DNA of 64,000 bases from an uncultured Desulfobacter sp. Its GTDB lineage: Bacteria; Desulfobacterota; Desulfobacteria; Desulfobacterales; Desulfobacteraceae. Under the pieces are notes generated by a model. The model did no database searches and was not told where the DNA came from. It saw only the letters and a list, made by a program, of their open reading frames with translations. The translations under genes and the position numbers were made by a program. How positions within the stretch are numbered: the stretch's first letter is position 1; every line of letters starts with the position of its first letter. Positions 55,439 through 62,953 of the stretch are shown one piece after another. The DNA lies in NCBI RefSeq assembly GCF_963665355.1, contig NZ_OY762229.1:310001-374000 (forward strand), written 5' to 3'.

Positions 55439-56191
55439 ATGATACATGGAAAGCCTATAACAATATGTATTCTCACCATGGCATTACAGGTAAAAAAACT
55501 GATGATAATCACAGCACTCTGCCTTACGGCAACATTCACCATGGCCCCGGAGCATTTAAACGCAGGGGAGAGCACTGTCTGGAATAAAGGGATCATAGAT
55601 GAGCTGACCCAATATTATTTGGCCAGGGCATCCGTTGAAAAGCAATACGGCATGCTTTCTGACTATCAGGCCGATAAGGCCATGCACGACTTTTTAACAA
55701 CCAGGAAAACTCAGTTGCAGTCTGTCCTTAAAACAAAAGGAAGATCAATGGAGCTTGAGGACGCAAATAAAGCGACATTGGAATATTTCCGGGATTGCTC
55801 CAAGGGAAGAGCTTCAGGGACTGCCGCAGACCGGGTATGTGATGAGCGTTATGTTGATATAAGAACCGGGCATCTTTACGTGAAAAACAGTGAAGGAAAC
55901 TATGATGAATTTACCAGGAAAGGGGCGTTTTTCAAAACTGTTCCCGCAGACCTTCCCCTCCTTTTAAAAGGAAAGTCCGTTTATTCCGTTTCAAATAAAA
56001 ATTATCTGCTTTATTCCCAGAAAGGGCGCCTGCCCGATTCCCGGGTAAAGGTTCTGCCTGCCATGGCACCACACCCCAAGGGCTGGTCCCTGGAAACCAT
56101 TCTTGTGGGTCTGAATTTTAACGCCACAGAATATAACGGAAAAATCACCCAAGGTGGAATCGAAAACCAGACGCTATTTCAACACCCTTGA
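55439..56191 (+). CDS. Exported protein of unknown function
   Basis: A 250-residue protein. A long N-terminal region with a signal-peptide-like stretch ends near residue 45 (LMIITALCLTATFTMAPEHLNAG). The mature part has an alpha-helical region (DELTQYYLARASVEKQYGML) and a beta-rich end (YVDIRTGHLYVKNSEGNYDEF). Two Cys (DCSKGRASGTAADRVC) could form a disulfide. ATG 55439 is chosen because GGGAGG lies eight bases upstream. I do not recognise a family; its neighbours do not suggest a role. Confidence 0.6.
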   Translation: MIHGKPITICILTMALQVKKLMIITALCLTATFTMAPEHLNAGESTVWNKGIIDELTQYYLARASVEKQYGMLSDYQADKAMHDFLTTRKTQLQSVLKTKGRSMELEDANKATLEYFRDCSKGRASGTAADRVCDERYVDIRTGHLYVKNSEGNYDEFTRKGAFFKTVPADLPLLLKGKSVYSVSNKNYLLYSQKGRLPDSRVKVLPAMAPHPKGWSLETILVGLNFNATEYNGKITQGGIENQTLFQHP

Positions 56192-56339
56192 AAGGGTAAG
56201 AAACGCCAATCATGGAATTTAGTCTCCTATGGTTATGCGATTTAACAAAAATTTTTTCGATAAAATTAGAGTCAGTCTTTGGGTGAGATAAAAAACCTTA
56301 GGCTTATTTCCCAACATCATGAATCTATTGTTGTTCTTT

Positions 56340-56434
56340 ATAACAGCCATGGGCTGACCTGACATATCAGCTGCCAGGCTCAGCCCGCAGCAAAGCTTGA
56401 AAGATCTGAGTGAGCTACCCTGTCTTTCATATAA
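56340..56434 (+). repeat. Dispersed two-hairpin repeat, copy 5 (best-preserved)
   Basis: ATAACAGCCATGGGCTGACC to TCTTTCATATAA. The first hairpin is a perfect GGGCTGA/TCAGCCC stem with an inner CCTG/CAGG; the second is TGAAAGA/TCTTTCA. A small hairpin CATCCT/AGGATG (56440-56455) follows. The rest of the 56192-56532 gap shows no gene. Confidence 0.85.
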
Positions 56435-56532
56435 AAAAGCATCCTATACAGGATGATAATCTTACCCGAACCAATATTGCAAGGTAGGATAAATTCAAAT
56501 CTTTAAGATTGGATATACGTAGAGGAACAACA

Positions 56533-56643
56533 ATGAAGTTTGAAGAATTCGTCGCTGGTAGCCACAAGCAGCAATTTCAATTATATTTACGGGATTATGG
56601 ACAGGTGGTTCGTTTGTCTTGGGATATGAGTTTCTCCAAATGA
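56533..56643 (+). pseudogene. Possible Fic-family N-terminal relic
   Basis: A 36-residue open frame beginning MKFEEFVAGSHKQQFQLYLR with AGAGGA upstream. The first 18 residues resemble the N-terminus of Fic/DOC-type proteins (MKFEDFxxGKxxQQYQ). The frame then stops. It runs into the end of the DUF188 gene on the other strand. Could be chance. Confidence 0.3.
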
Positions 56644-57056
56644 TTTGCAAACGCATTGCAGTTCTTTGCAGCTAATGGAGGCGGACCACCGGTGTCGATA
56701 CCACTGGCCCGCAAGGACTCCTTGAATTCTCTCATGTGAAGGTGGCCTCTGATGCTGTCTGAAGAATATAATTCACCACGGGGGCTGAGGGCATGGCCAC
56801 CCTTTTCCAACACTTGCGCCGCCAAGGGGATATCGCTGGTGATGACGAGATCTCCAATCTCAAGTCTTTTCACAATCTCATTGTCAGCAACGTCAAAGCC
56901 GGGAGCAACTTGTAATAGCTTAATCCACTCCAGTCGTGGGATGTGCATGTATTGATTGGCAACCAGCGTTAATGGCACTCTTGTACGCTGGGATGCTTTA
57001 AACAAAATATTCTTAATCACTGCAGGACATGCATCGGCATCTACCCATATTTTCAT
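56595..57056 (-). CDS. yaiI: YaiI/YqxD family protein (DUF188, UPF0178)
   Basis: A 153-residue cytoplasmic protein. It starts MKIWVDADACPAVIKNIL, the PIN-like acidic motif of the family, with GDLVITSDIPLAAQVLEKGG near residue 70 and a closing GHLHMREFKESLRASG. The PIN-like fold suggests a nuclease, but function is unproven. ATG 57056 fits the conserved MKIWVDADACP; the longer in-frame start at 57113 adds unconserved residues. GGGAGAGTGA precedes it. It follows the SUI1 gene. Confidence 0.92.
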   Translation of the reverse strand: MKIWVDADACPAVIKNILFKASQRTRVPLTLVANQYMHIPRLEWIKLLQVAPGFDVADNEIVKRLEIGDLVITSDIPLAAQVLEKGGHALSPRGELYSSDSIRGHLHMREFKESLRASGIDTGGPPPLAAKNCNAFANHLEKLISQDKRTTCP

Positions 57057-57081
57057 TTCACTCTCCCAAAGCCGTAAGGTA

Positions 57082-57450
57082 TTATCCCCCAGCTTTTTTT
57101 GCTTTATATCCAAGAGAGTTGAGATGTTCGGTCAATAAATCACGGTGATCTCCTTGGATTTCTATAGTACCGTTTTTTACCGTACCGCCAGTACCGCATT
57201 TTTGTTTTAGTTCTTTGGCAAGCTCCCTTAAGGAGGTGCTTTCAAGCGTAAGACCCGTAATGAGGGTTACGCCTTTTCCTTTCCGTCCCTTGGTCGATCT
57301 TTCCACAAGGATCTGCCCGTCACCTCTGGGGCTTGTATGTGTGTTTTTCTTTTTGCAGATACATTTAGCAGCCTGCTTACCACAGGACGGACAGATCCTT
57401 CCTGATTCAGTTGAATAGACAAGTCTGCTATTTGAGTCTCGATTTTTCAA
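57082..57450 (-). CDS. yciH: SUI1/YciH-type translation initiation factor homologue
   Basis: A 122-residue protein. Residues 15-35 have a small zinc-binding-like pair (CPSCGKQAAKCIC). The SUI1 domain covers about 45-120: LVERSTKGRKGKGVTLITGL, KCGTGGTVKNGTIEIQGDHR and a final LNSLGYKAKKAGG. Bacterial SUI1 proteins resemble eukaryotic eIF1 and may affect start-site fidelity. The start is TTG 57450, supported by GGAG nine bases upstream; no ATG is in frame nearby. It lies 25 bp before the yaiI start. Confidence 0.85.
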   Translation of the reverse strand: MKNRDSNSRLVYSTESGRICPSCGKQAAKCICKKKNTHTSPRGDGQILVERSTKGRKGKGVTLITGLTLESTSLRELAKELKQKCGTGGTVKNGTIEIQGDHRDLLTEHLNSLGYKAKKAGG

Positions 57451-57647
57451 TTTTAACTACTCCGTTTTTGATCCTCAATGTCAGGGAAAGTATCATTATA
57501 TGATCATCGATTCTTCCGTTTTTCCACAGGGGGGAAGATATGTCGCAAATTTTTCTTCTCCATCAAAGCCGAGCAGTTCATCTCATTCTCCCTGATCATG
57601 GGCCGCAATAGTACAGGTCTCGGCAATTTGTTAATGGTTATACAATA

Positions 57648-58052
57648 TTAGGCTCTGATTTCATATTGAAACCTGATTGCCGCATAGGCGTTGGATATCA
57701 TGACAAAAAAAGAATCCCGGCAGCGTTCCGGGAGCATGGCATCTACTTTGTTTCGAATATCATCGTTGATGTGAGCATATATCTGACTGATGAGCAGGGC
57801 CATAACTGCCAGATCATCGACAAAGCCTATTCCAGGGATGGGGTCAGGAACTGCATCCAGGGGGCAGATCAGATATCCCAAGGCACCGATGATAGCCGTT
57901 TTTGCCCACAGCGGGGTGGACGATTCTTTCAGCAGCACGTACAGGGCGAATGCTGCTCTCAGGACTTAACATCCGGCTGTTTCAGGCATTTTTGTTACTT
58001 TGTTCCAGAAGTTCTCATCTGAATATGAGTCGCTGTGATCTTTTTCCGTCAT
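57648..58052 (-). pseudogene. YkvA-type (DUF1232) gene with in-frame TAA
   Basis: From ATG 58052 (GGGAG nine bases upstream) the frame reads MTEKDHSDSYSDENFWNKVT, and codon 29 is TAA (57968-57966). The same frame then continues with RAAFALYVLLKESSTPLWAK and GALGYLICPLDAVPDPIPG, the DUF1232 core, to a normal stop. The frame is intact apart from that one codon. TAA is not a known selenocysteine or pyrrolysine codon. A GTG at 57938 could restart translation to give 96 residues. Function of YkvA proteins is unknown; they are small membrane-associated proteins. Confidence 0.75.
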
Positions 58053-58426
58053 GATGCTATTCTCCCGTGCCATACTCCATTAATTATTTTTTTCATTAGT
58101 TTCTTCCTTATTTGATGAGTTCTCAATTGATCCTTTATGTTGCTAAAATCATTATATTTACCTATATTTTGGGTTAATACGAATAGGGAGTTGGAAAAAT
58201 TGCTATTGCCCGTACGAGAAAGAATGACGGTATAATCAAAAAGCTCTTGTTTACAGCCTTTGCTTTTGGTTATCGACAGTGTATTGTTATGCTGTTGTAT
58301 TCGATATTTGTCTTAAAATCGGAGGTGTCGAAAGGACGGTCATGTACTCCATTAATAAGACCGCAAAATTTCTAAAAGGGTTACTGCCTTCCTTATTCAC
58401 AAAAATTATTCAGGACAAAAAATATT
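58053..58426. other. 374-bp stretch without a convincing gene
   Basis: The stretch is AT-rich. The plus-strand open frame that crosses 58279-58578 runs out of frame with the NERD gene and has poor coding character. Nothing else is recognised. Confidence 0.4.
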
Positions 58427-59335
58427 ATGATGTTGTTTCTCAGTTCACAGATAGTGCTTCCCATAATCGTTCTTGGCATTCTCTTCGTGTTTGTAAGTAT
58501 TTACCGCTTTGTAGAACTGAGAAAAAAGAGACGCTCTCCTTTTACCGATGCTGCTTTACTAAGGCTTCCTGGTCATAGTCTTAACAATCAGATAGAAGAA
58601 CTGTCAGAAAACTTAAATTTGTATATTTTCGGAATATTTTTTTCTGCTCTGGTTTTTACCCAGATTGTCGTGCTGTTGTCAGAACTAAAAGGTGTTGCAC
58701 CATACCCCTCAAAATTTCCACTGCATTATTGCATGTTGATCATCATTATTGGTGTTCTCCTATATAAAATAGCCAAATGTTTAACCTATAGAAATAGGCT
58801 GAGATTGGGTTATGAGGGGGAATTAGTTACAGCACAGGAACTGCATCATCTGATGCCGGAAGGTAATTATGTATATCATGATTTCCCCGCTGGCAATTTT
58901 AATATTGACCATGTTGTTGTTGGCCCCGCCGGTGTTTTTGCCGTTGAAACCAAGACACGATCAAAAAGAACATCCGGAGACAAAATTAAAGAAGCCAGTG
59001 CGGAGTATAACGGAAAGGAAATAGTTTTTCCGGAGTTTAGAGACAAAAGCTACCTTGATCAAGCTCAACGACAGGCAAAGTGGCTATCTAAATGGCTGAC
59101 AAGTGCCACAGGTGAACATGTTGAGGTTTTTCCAGTGGTGTCGCTTCCTGGATGGTATATTGAGCGAAAAACTGGCTATAATGGAACATTCGTTGTAAAT
59201 CCAAAGCAACTGAAAAGTGTTATCCTGTCAAAATCAAATCATCGAATAGATTCTAAAAAAATTCAGCAGATTAATCATCAGCTGGAAGCTAAATGCCGTG
59301 ATATTGAAATCAAATCTAAACAGTATGACAAGTGA
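58427..59335 (+). CDS. Membrane-anchored NERD-domain nuclease
   Basis: A 302-residue protein. Hydrophobic helices lie at about 5-25, 62-85 and 97-117. From about residue 125 the NERD (nuclease-related) domain reads LGYEGELVTAQELHHLMPEG, then DFPAGNFNIDHVVVGPAGVFAVETKTRS, with the Asp-Glu-x-Lys metal-binding set (IDH...ETK) of the PD-(D/E)XK fold. It is probably a membrane-held DNA endonuclease; NERD proteins occur in defence and plasmid contexts. AGGA precedes ATG 58427. Its stop is 9 bp before the truncated HNH-like gene. Confidence 0.85.
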   Translation: MMLFLSSQIVLPIIVLGILFVFVSIYRFVELRKKRRSPFTDAALLRLPGHSLNNQIEELSENLNLYIFGIFFSALVFTQIVVLLSELKGVAPYPSKFPLHYCMLIIIIGVLLYKIAKCLTYRNRLRLGYEGELVTAQELHHLMPEGNYVYHDFPAGNFNIDHVVVGPAGVFAVETKTRSKRTSGDKIKEASAEYNGKEIVFPEFRDKSYLDQAQRQAKWLSKWLTSATGEHVEVFPVVSLPGWYIERKTGYNGTFVVNPKQLKSVILSKSNHRIDSKKIQQINHQLEAKCRDIEIKSKQYDK

Positions 59336-59344
59336 TAAATTGAT

Positions 59345-59575
59345 ATGAATCTGGATGCCTACCTGAAAAAATTTACAAAACTGAGAACTGGTGTAAGTCA
59401 TGGTCATCTTAAACCACACAAACCGTTGATGATGCTGGCTATACTCTCATTGATAGAGAATAGAAAAATTACATCCAACAGAATTGATTATTCACCGCAG
59501 TTGCTTGAACTCTTTAAACGGTTCTTTGATATTGTCAGGGCAGAGCAGGATGCGTTGAATCCACTTCTGCCCATG
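59345..59575 (+). pseudogene. Truncated N-terminus of an HNH restriction-like endonuclease
   Basis: From ATG 59345 the reading gives MNLDAYLKKFTKLRTGVSHG, then HKPLMMLAILSLIENRKI and ELFKRFFDIVRAEQDALNP. This layout resembles the N-terminal half of HNH-type restriction endonucleases (LKPHKPLL...LL..I). Around 59570 it runs into an IS110-type relic on the opposite strand; the frame stops at 59599. The catalytic HNH part is absent. The upstream partner is the NERD nuclease. Confidence 0.5.
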
Positions 59576-59960
59576 CGACCTGCACTAAAATCGTTTTGAA
59601 TGGATGATTCCGAACCGCGTTCCGGCCACTTTTTCTTTTACCTGCGCTTTATTGTTTCCAGGGCACAATCCGGCCCATGCAACAAAAGCAACCATGCTTT
59701 CAAACTCATCCAATGTAACACCGGTTTCGCCAAGAATGGATTGTGCTGACTGCTTATCGATCCCGGGAACTTCATCTAATCTTTCCAGTAAATTTGCATG
59801 GTCACGGGTAAGCATTTCCAATCTGACATTAATCTGTTCAATCTGTTTTTGAAACATCTCAATGACTTCCATCATACCAGTCAACTGGAATCAATGATGA
59901 TCTTTAAAATATCCATGGAGAGTTGATCAACCATCGTGTCCTATTTAGGCAATGGGCTCG
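59570..59960 (-). pseudogene. IS110-family transposase C-terminal relic
   Basis: The minus-strand reading gives LLERLDEVPGIDKQSAQSIL, then GETGVTLDEFESMVAFVAWAG and LCPGNN, the transposase-20 domain of IS110. After CPGNN a frame change lets GKRKSGRN...RNHPFKTILV continue on the other frame. The N-terminal RuvC-like part is missing apart from short pieces up to about 59960. It is a relic. Confidence 0.75.
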
Positions 59961-60181
59961 AGATATAATCATTCACCTGTCTGTCTGGTTTAGAAAAGGG
60001 TATGATAAATTCTAACTTTCGGCGGAGGAAACGCTTCAAGAAACAACACGCAAAAGCTATCATGCTTTTTGCACTAAAAGACAGGCTTTTTTAAACCGGT
60101 AAAATTTGTTCGTGATCAGTGAGAACTTGATGTATATTGTTATGATATCGATCATGATTCGAAGACGAATCCCATAACTGA

Positions 60182-60277
60182 CTAACGGCCATGGGTCGAC
60201 CTGGTCTCTCAACACCCAGGCCCAACCCACAACAAAACATGAAAGTAACTCAGCAGCTTATTGGTACTTTCATATAA
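60182..60277 (+). repeat. Dispersed two-hairpin repeat, copy 6 (divergent, strong pairing)
   Basis: CTAACGGCCATGGGTCGACC to TACTTTCATATAA. The first hairpin uses GGGT/ACCC and CCTGG/CCAGG; the second is a 9-bp ATGAAAGTA/TACTTTCAT stem. Both stems differ from the common sequence yet stay paired, which supports selection on structure. The rest of 59961-60341 shows no gene. Confidence 0.85.
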
Positions 60278-60341
60278 ATTTCCAAACAGGCTCTTACAAA
60301 CTTAGGCCGGGGTGGCTATGATTTATGGCTATATTGGGCTG

Positions 60342-60929
60342 TCATGGCTGATGATCCGGTGTAACACCCCACTGTGCAATGGAAAGGGCAACCCAGGCAA
60401 TAATAATCGAAAAAAACTGACGCCCGCCAGTAGAAAAAAACTGAACAAGAAACTTTCGTATCTTCTGTGAGACAGTTCCGATTTGAATATGGGATTCCAT
60501 CGTGCTCATCATGAAAAGGGAAAGATCCATGACGGTCATACAGTAGACAAGCAGGGAGGCGACAATGAGAGAAATAATTCGGACGTCCCTTGAAATAATA
60601 GGCCATGCGATCAGCAGTGAAAAGGTTATGGCAGGATACAGCACCAGAAAAGAACCCGAACAGCAAAATCGGGATATATATTCGGCCTGAACGTATCGGT
60701 CACCCATCTTTACCCCTCCTTTCAGGCAAGCCTTAAACTTTATCTTGTGGTCTTCAGTATCAAATTTAGGCATCCGGAATTCAAAATAATCCGGATAGAG
60801 CAAACTAAGGATAGCAGGAACCACAGGCAGATAAATTTTGGCGTACCGACCAACAAAGCCATTAAGCATACCCGACAGCATTAAATAGAACAGCAGACAG
60901 ATGATTACAGGCTTAATCTTCCCGGACAT
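60342..60929 (-). CDS. Exosortase H-associated membrane protein
   Basis: A 195-residue protein with hydrophobic helices at about 5-25, 28-45, 95-115, 120-145 and 168-185. Between them is a soluble part (YFEFRMPKFDTEDHKIKFKACLKGG). Its gene overlaps the end of xrtH by 17 bp and such a membrane partner follows XrtH in other genomes. Its function is unknown; probably part of the sorting machinery. ATG 60929 is chosen because AAAGGA lies eight bases upstream; an in-frame ATG at 60953 is possible. Confidence 0.7.
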   Translation of the reverse strand: MSGKIKPVIICLLFYLMLSGMLNGFVGRYAKIYLPVVPAILSLLYPDYFEFRMPKFDTEDHKIKFKACLKGGVKMGDRYVQAEYISRFCCSGSFLVLYPAITFSLLIAWPIISRDVRIISLIVASLLVYCMTVMDLSLFMMSTMESHIQIGTVSQKIRKFLVQFFSTGGRQFFSIIIAWVALSIAQWGVTPDHQP

Positions 60930-61431
60930 GTGTGCTGTCCTTTCCGGTTCCATAACGACTCACCCATATCAGAAAAAATATCCCACCTGCGAATATCACC
61001 ATGAACTGTCCGATATAAATATGAAAAAAGTCGAACCACTCAGGTATCTTCAGCAGAATATAAAATAAAAGGACAATGCGGATAATATTTGTAAGATAAA
61101 CCACCAGTATCCCGATTGCCAAGCCTGGCAGTTTATATCGGCACGCCATGGGAAAGGCCAGCATGGCAGAAAGAATAATCAAGATACCATCCATGCCGTC
61201 ACAACCGGTAGCCACGGTCATGTTAACAGAAGTGGACTTAATATCCCTTCCGTTCTGGACAATCAACAGGTCCGGTGAAAAAAAGTTGATCAGTTTGACA
61301 GAGACATTGACATTCAGTCCTTCAATTAGGACTGGTTCAAGACTGGATTTTGACAGATAATACAAAAAGTGCCCTATCAGCATGAACAATGCAAAAAACA
61401 GTATAAATCTAATTTGATATCGTTTTTTCAT
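60913..61431 (-). CDS. xrtH: Exosortase H (IPTL-CTERM-sorting transpeptidase)
   Basis: A 172-residue membrane protein with about five helices. The exosortase catalytic triad is visible: Cys in VATGCDGMDGILIIL, Arg in NIIRIVLLFYI and His in FFHIYIGQFMV. The length and the neighbours (an IPTL-CTERM protein and the associated membrane protein) point to XrtH rather than other exosortases. It should cleave the IPTL-CTERM signal at the inner membrane and pass the protein outward. ATG 61431 is used; an in-frame TTG at 61443 is possible. The 190 bp upstream are non-coding, with a C/G-run near 61470. Confidence 0.88.
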   Translation of the reverse strand: MKKRYQIRFILFFALFMLIGHFLYYLSKSSLEPVLIEGLNVNVSVKLINFFSPDLLIVQNGRDIKSTSVNMTVATGCDGMDGILIILSAMLAFPMACRYKLPGLAIGILVVYLTNIIRIVLLFYILLKIPEWFDFFHIYIGQFMVIFAGGIFFLIWVSRYGTGKDSTHVRED

Positions 61432-61620
61432 CTTCTCCCGCAAACCATCTGAGTCTATTCAGGGAAAAAAAGGGGGGGGGCTAATTTAATTCCGGCCAAT
61501 TGTAATACCCCCTATCTCATTCAACCTCCACGACAACATTTTCCAATAAGGCGGCGGAAAGATATGGTCACATACATAGCCCAGGCCCCAGTTGACAATT
61601 AAAATGGCAAGTTAAAAATC

Positions 61621-62235
61621 CTATATAGCATGATTATTTTGGAGACGGTTTAATTTCCGGATCGCAATGCCACCCAGGAGGATTGAAAAGAGTATCATGC
61701 CCAATTCGGATAGTGTCGGGATAGCGGTTGCCGCGGGGGCAGGATCATCTATCTGCACACTGAAAAAAAAATCGGTTGAGGCTGCTTGCCATACACCTGC
61801 ATAGTAGGCGTTACCGTCAGGATAGTTGTCAACGCCGCCCCACATTAGCTTCAGGCCATAAGGCGAGGTCCCGCCTGTCAAATAAAAGGTATACTTCTGA
61901 GCACTCGTTACGGCTACGGGTGCGGTAAGGTTTATCACGGTTGTCCCCGAAGCAATGGTAATCCCTGCCTGTGTATACAACAAATCACCCGCAGCAACAC
62001 TTTCTCCGGAATATATTGAAAGAGTCACGTTATTACTGGTGTTAAAGAGACTATAAAGCGTGACAGAAGACGCCTCTCCATCACAGGTAGCGGTAAAAGA
62101 CTGGCCGACATCTGTCGTGTTTCTGATGCCAGTTTCTATAGCCTGAGTGTGAGTTACAGTACAGGCAGCGTCCGCCTGGGTGATCATTCCGAAACAGATT
62201 TGAGAAACAATCATAAACAGTAACAAAAACTTCAT
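61621..62235 (-). CDS. IPTL-CTERM sorting-signal protein (likely XrtH substrate)
   Basis: A 204-residue exported protein. The signal peptide covers residues 1-22 (MKFLLLFMIVSQICFGMITQADA). The mature part is beta-rich, of the choice-of-anchor type (GQSFTATCDGEASSVTLYSL and YTFYLTGGTSPYGLKLMWGG). It ends with AIPTLSELGMILFSILLGGI, a membrane helix and a basic tail (RKLNR). This fits IPTL-CTERM, although the usual IPTLSEWG has Leu in place of Trp. AGGAGG precedes ATG 62235. It is the only substrate seen here and sits directly upstream of xrtH. Confidence 0.85.
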   Translation of the reverse strand: MKFLLLFMIVSQICFGMITQADAACTVTHTQAIETGIRNTTDVGQSFTATCDGEASSVTLYSLFNTSNNVTLSIYSGESVAAGDLLYTQAGITIASGTTVINLTAPVAVTSAQKYTFYLTGGTSPYGLKLMWGGVDNYPDGNAYYAGVWQAASTDFFFSVQIDDPAPAATAIPTLSELGMILFSILLGGIAIRKLNRLQNNHAI

Positions 62236-62677
62236 TATGCCTCCTTGGGAAAAGTAATTGAAACGATCTGGCGCAGATTTAACTGCAAAAAGTATCAAAG
62301 AAAAAAGTCTCTGTCAAAACCATACTCAAACCAGAAACCTCCAATATTGGTGCAAACTAAATCAATAGAAAATAGTAATCTGGTGGCAAGATACGGTTCT
62401 ATGCCCAAAAAGGGTTTTCTGTTCCTTACTCAGGGGTTAAGACACGACTCTGAATGTCATCCATTCGTTCGGGTTCGTAAGACCTACGAAATGTGATCTT
62501 CTATTTTTTTTTGATAGGTAACGACTTGGACTCAAAATTGACTGATCAATTGCCCTTATCCCCTCACACAAGCTGTCCACTATGGGACTCCCAAATGACT
62601 GCTATAGAGATTTCAACAAACCCCAATCACACAAAGGCAAAATTTCTAAAGGACCGGAGGCGGACCGGAAAAACAAA
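62236..62677. other. 442-bp stretch without a gene
   Basis: Short open frames here have no coding character. A small GTTCG...CGAA hairpin-like segment is seen near 62465-62490. Nothing else is recognised. Confidence 0.4.
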
Positions 62678-62707
62678 AAGGATTTCGGGGCAATTCCTGA
62701 AATCCTT
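62678..62707 (-). terminator. Terminator of the tRNA-Glu gene remnant
   Basis: Read on the minus strand: AAGGATTTC, a 12-base loop, GAAATCCTT, then TTTGTTTTT. It lies 8 bp beyond the CCA end of the tRNA fragment, so it is probably the original tRNA terminator on the chromosomal side. Confidence 0.75.
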
Positions 62708-62715
62708 GTGTGTTA

Positions 62716-62764
62716 TGGTGATCCCACCGGGAATCGAACCCGGGTTTCCGGCGTGAGAGGCCGG
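62716..62764 (-). tRNA. tRNA-Glu (CTC) 3'-half, probable attachment site of an integrative element
   Basis: Read on the minus strand, 49 nt from the anticodon stem to the CCA end: CCGGC-CTCTCAC-GCCGG (anticodon CTC), T-arm CCGGG-TTCGATT-CCCGG, acceptor strand and CCA. The 5' half (acceptor 5' strand and D-arm) is missing; upstream is unrelated AT-rich sequence. Such 3'-half tRNA duplications are the usual att sites of tRNA-targeting integrases, and one is encoded 190 bp to the right. Confidence 0.85.
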
Positions 62765-62953
62765 TTAGTATGTTTTACCTTGTTTTTTATGCACCTACCA
62801 AAACCCCTTATTTAAAGCATATTTGAGAATATCCGTTTTTCTTGACTTCCTTAAATTTACCCTGATATACTCCCAAAAGGTTGGAAATAGGGTTGGAAAA
62901 TTTGAAATCCAACTTTTTACCCAAAATGGTCTAAAAAAGCCGGGAAGCACAAA

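Noticed and set aside
57966-57968. Recoded stop (selenocysteine or pyrrolysine) in the ykvA-like gene
   Set aside because: The codon is TAA, which is used for neither; selenocysteine uses TGA and pyrrolysine TAG. No SECIS-like hairpin is evident directly downstream.
61469-61480. Run of G before xrtH as a phase-variable tract
   Set aside because: It lies outside the coding frame and not between a visible -10/-35 pair, so no effect on expression can be argued from sequence alone.
62493-62815. Small proteins over the tRNA fragment (for example one ending IPPGIEPGFPA)
   Set aside because: This peptide is the common false translation of a tRNA 3' half; the tRNA structure explains the sequence.
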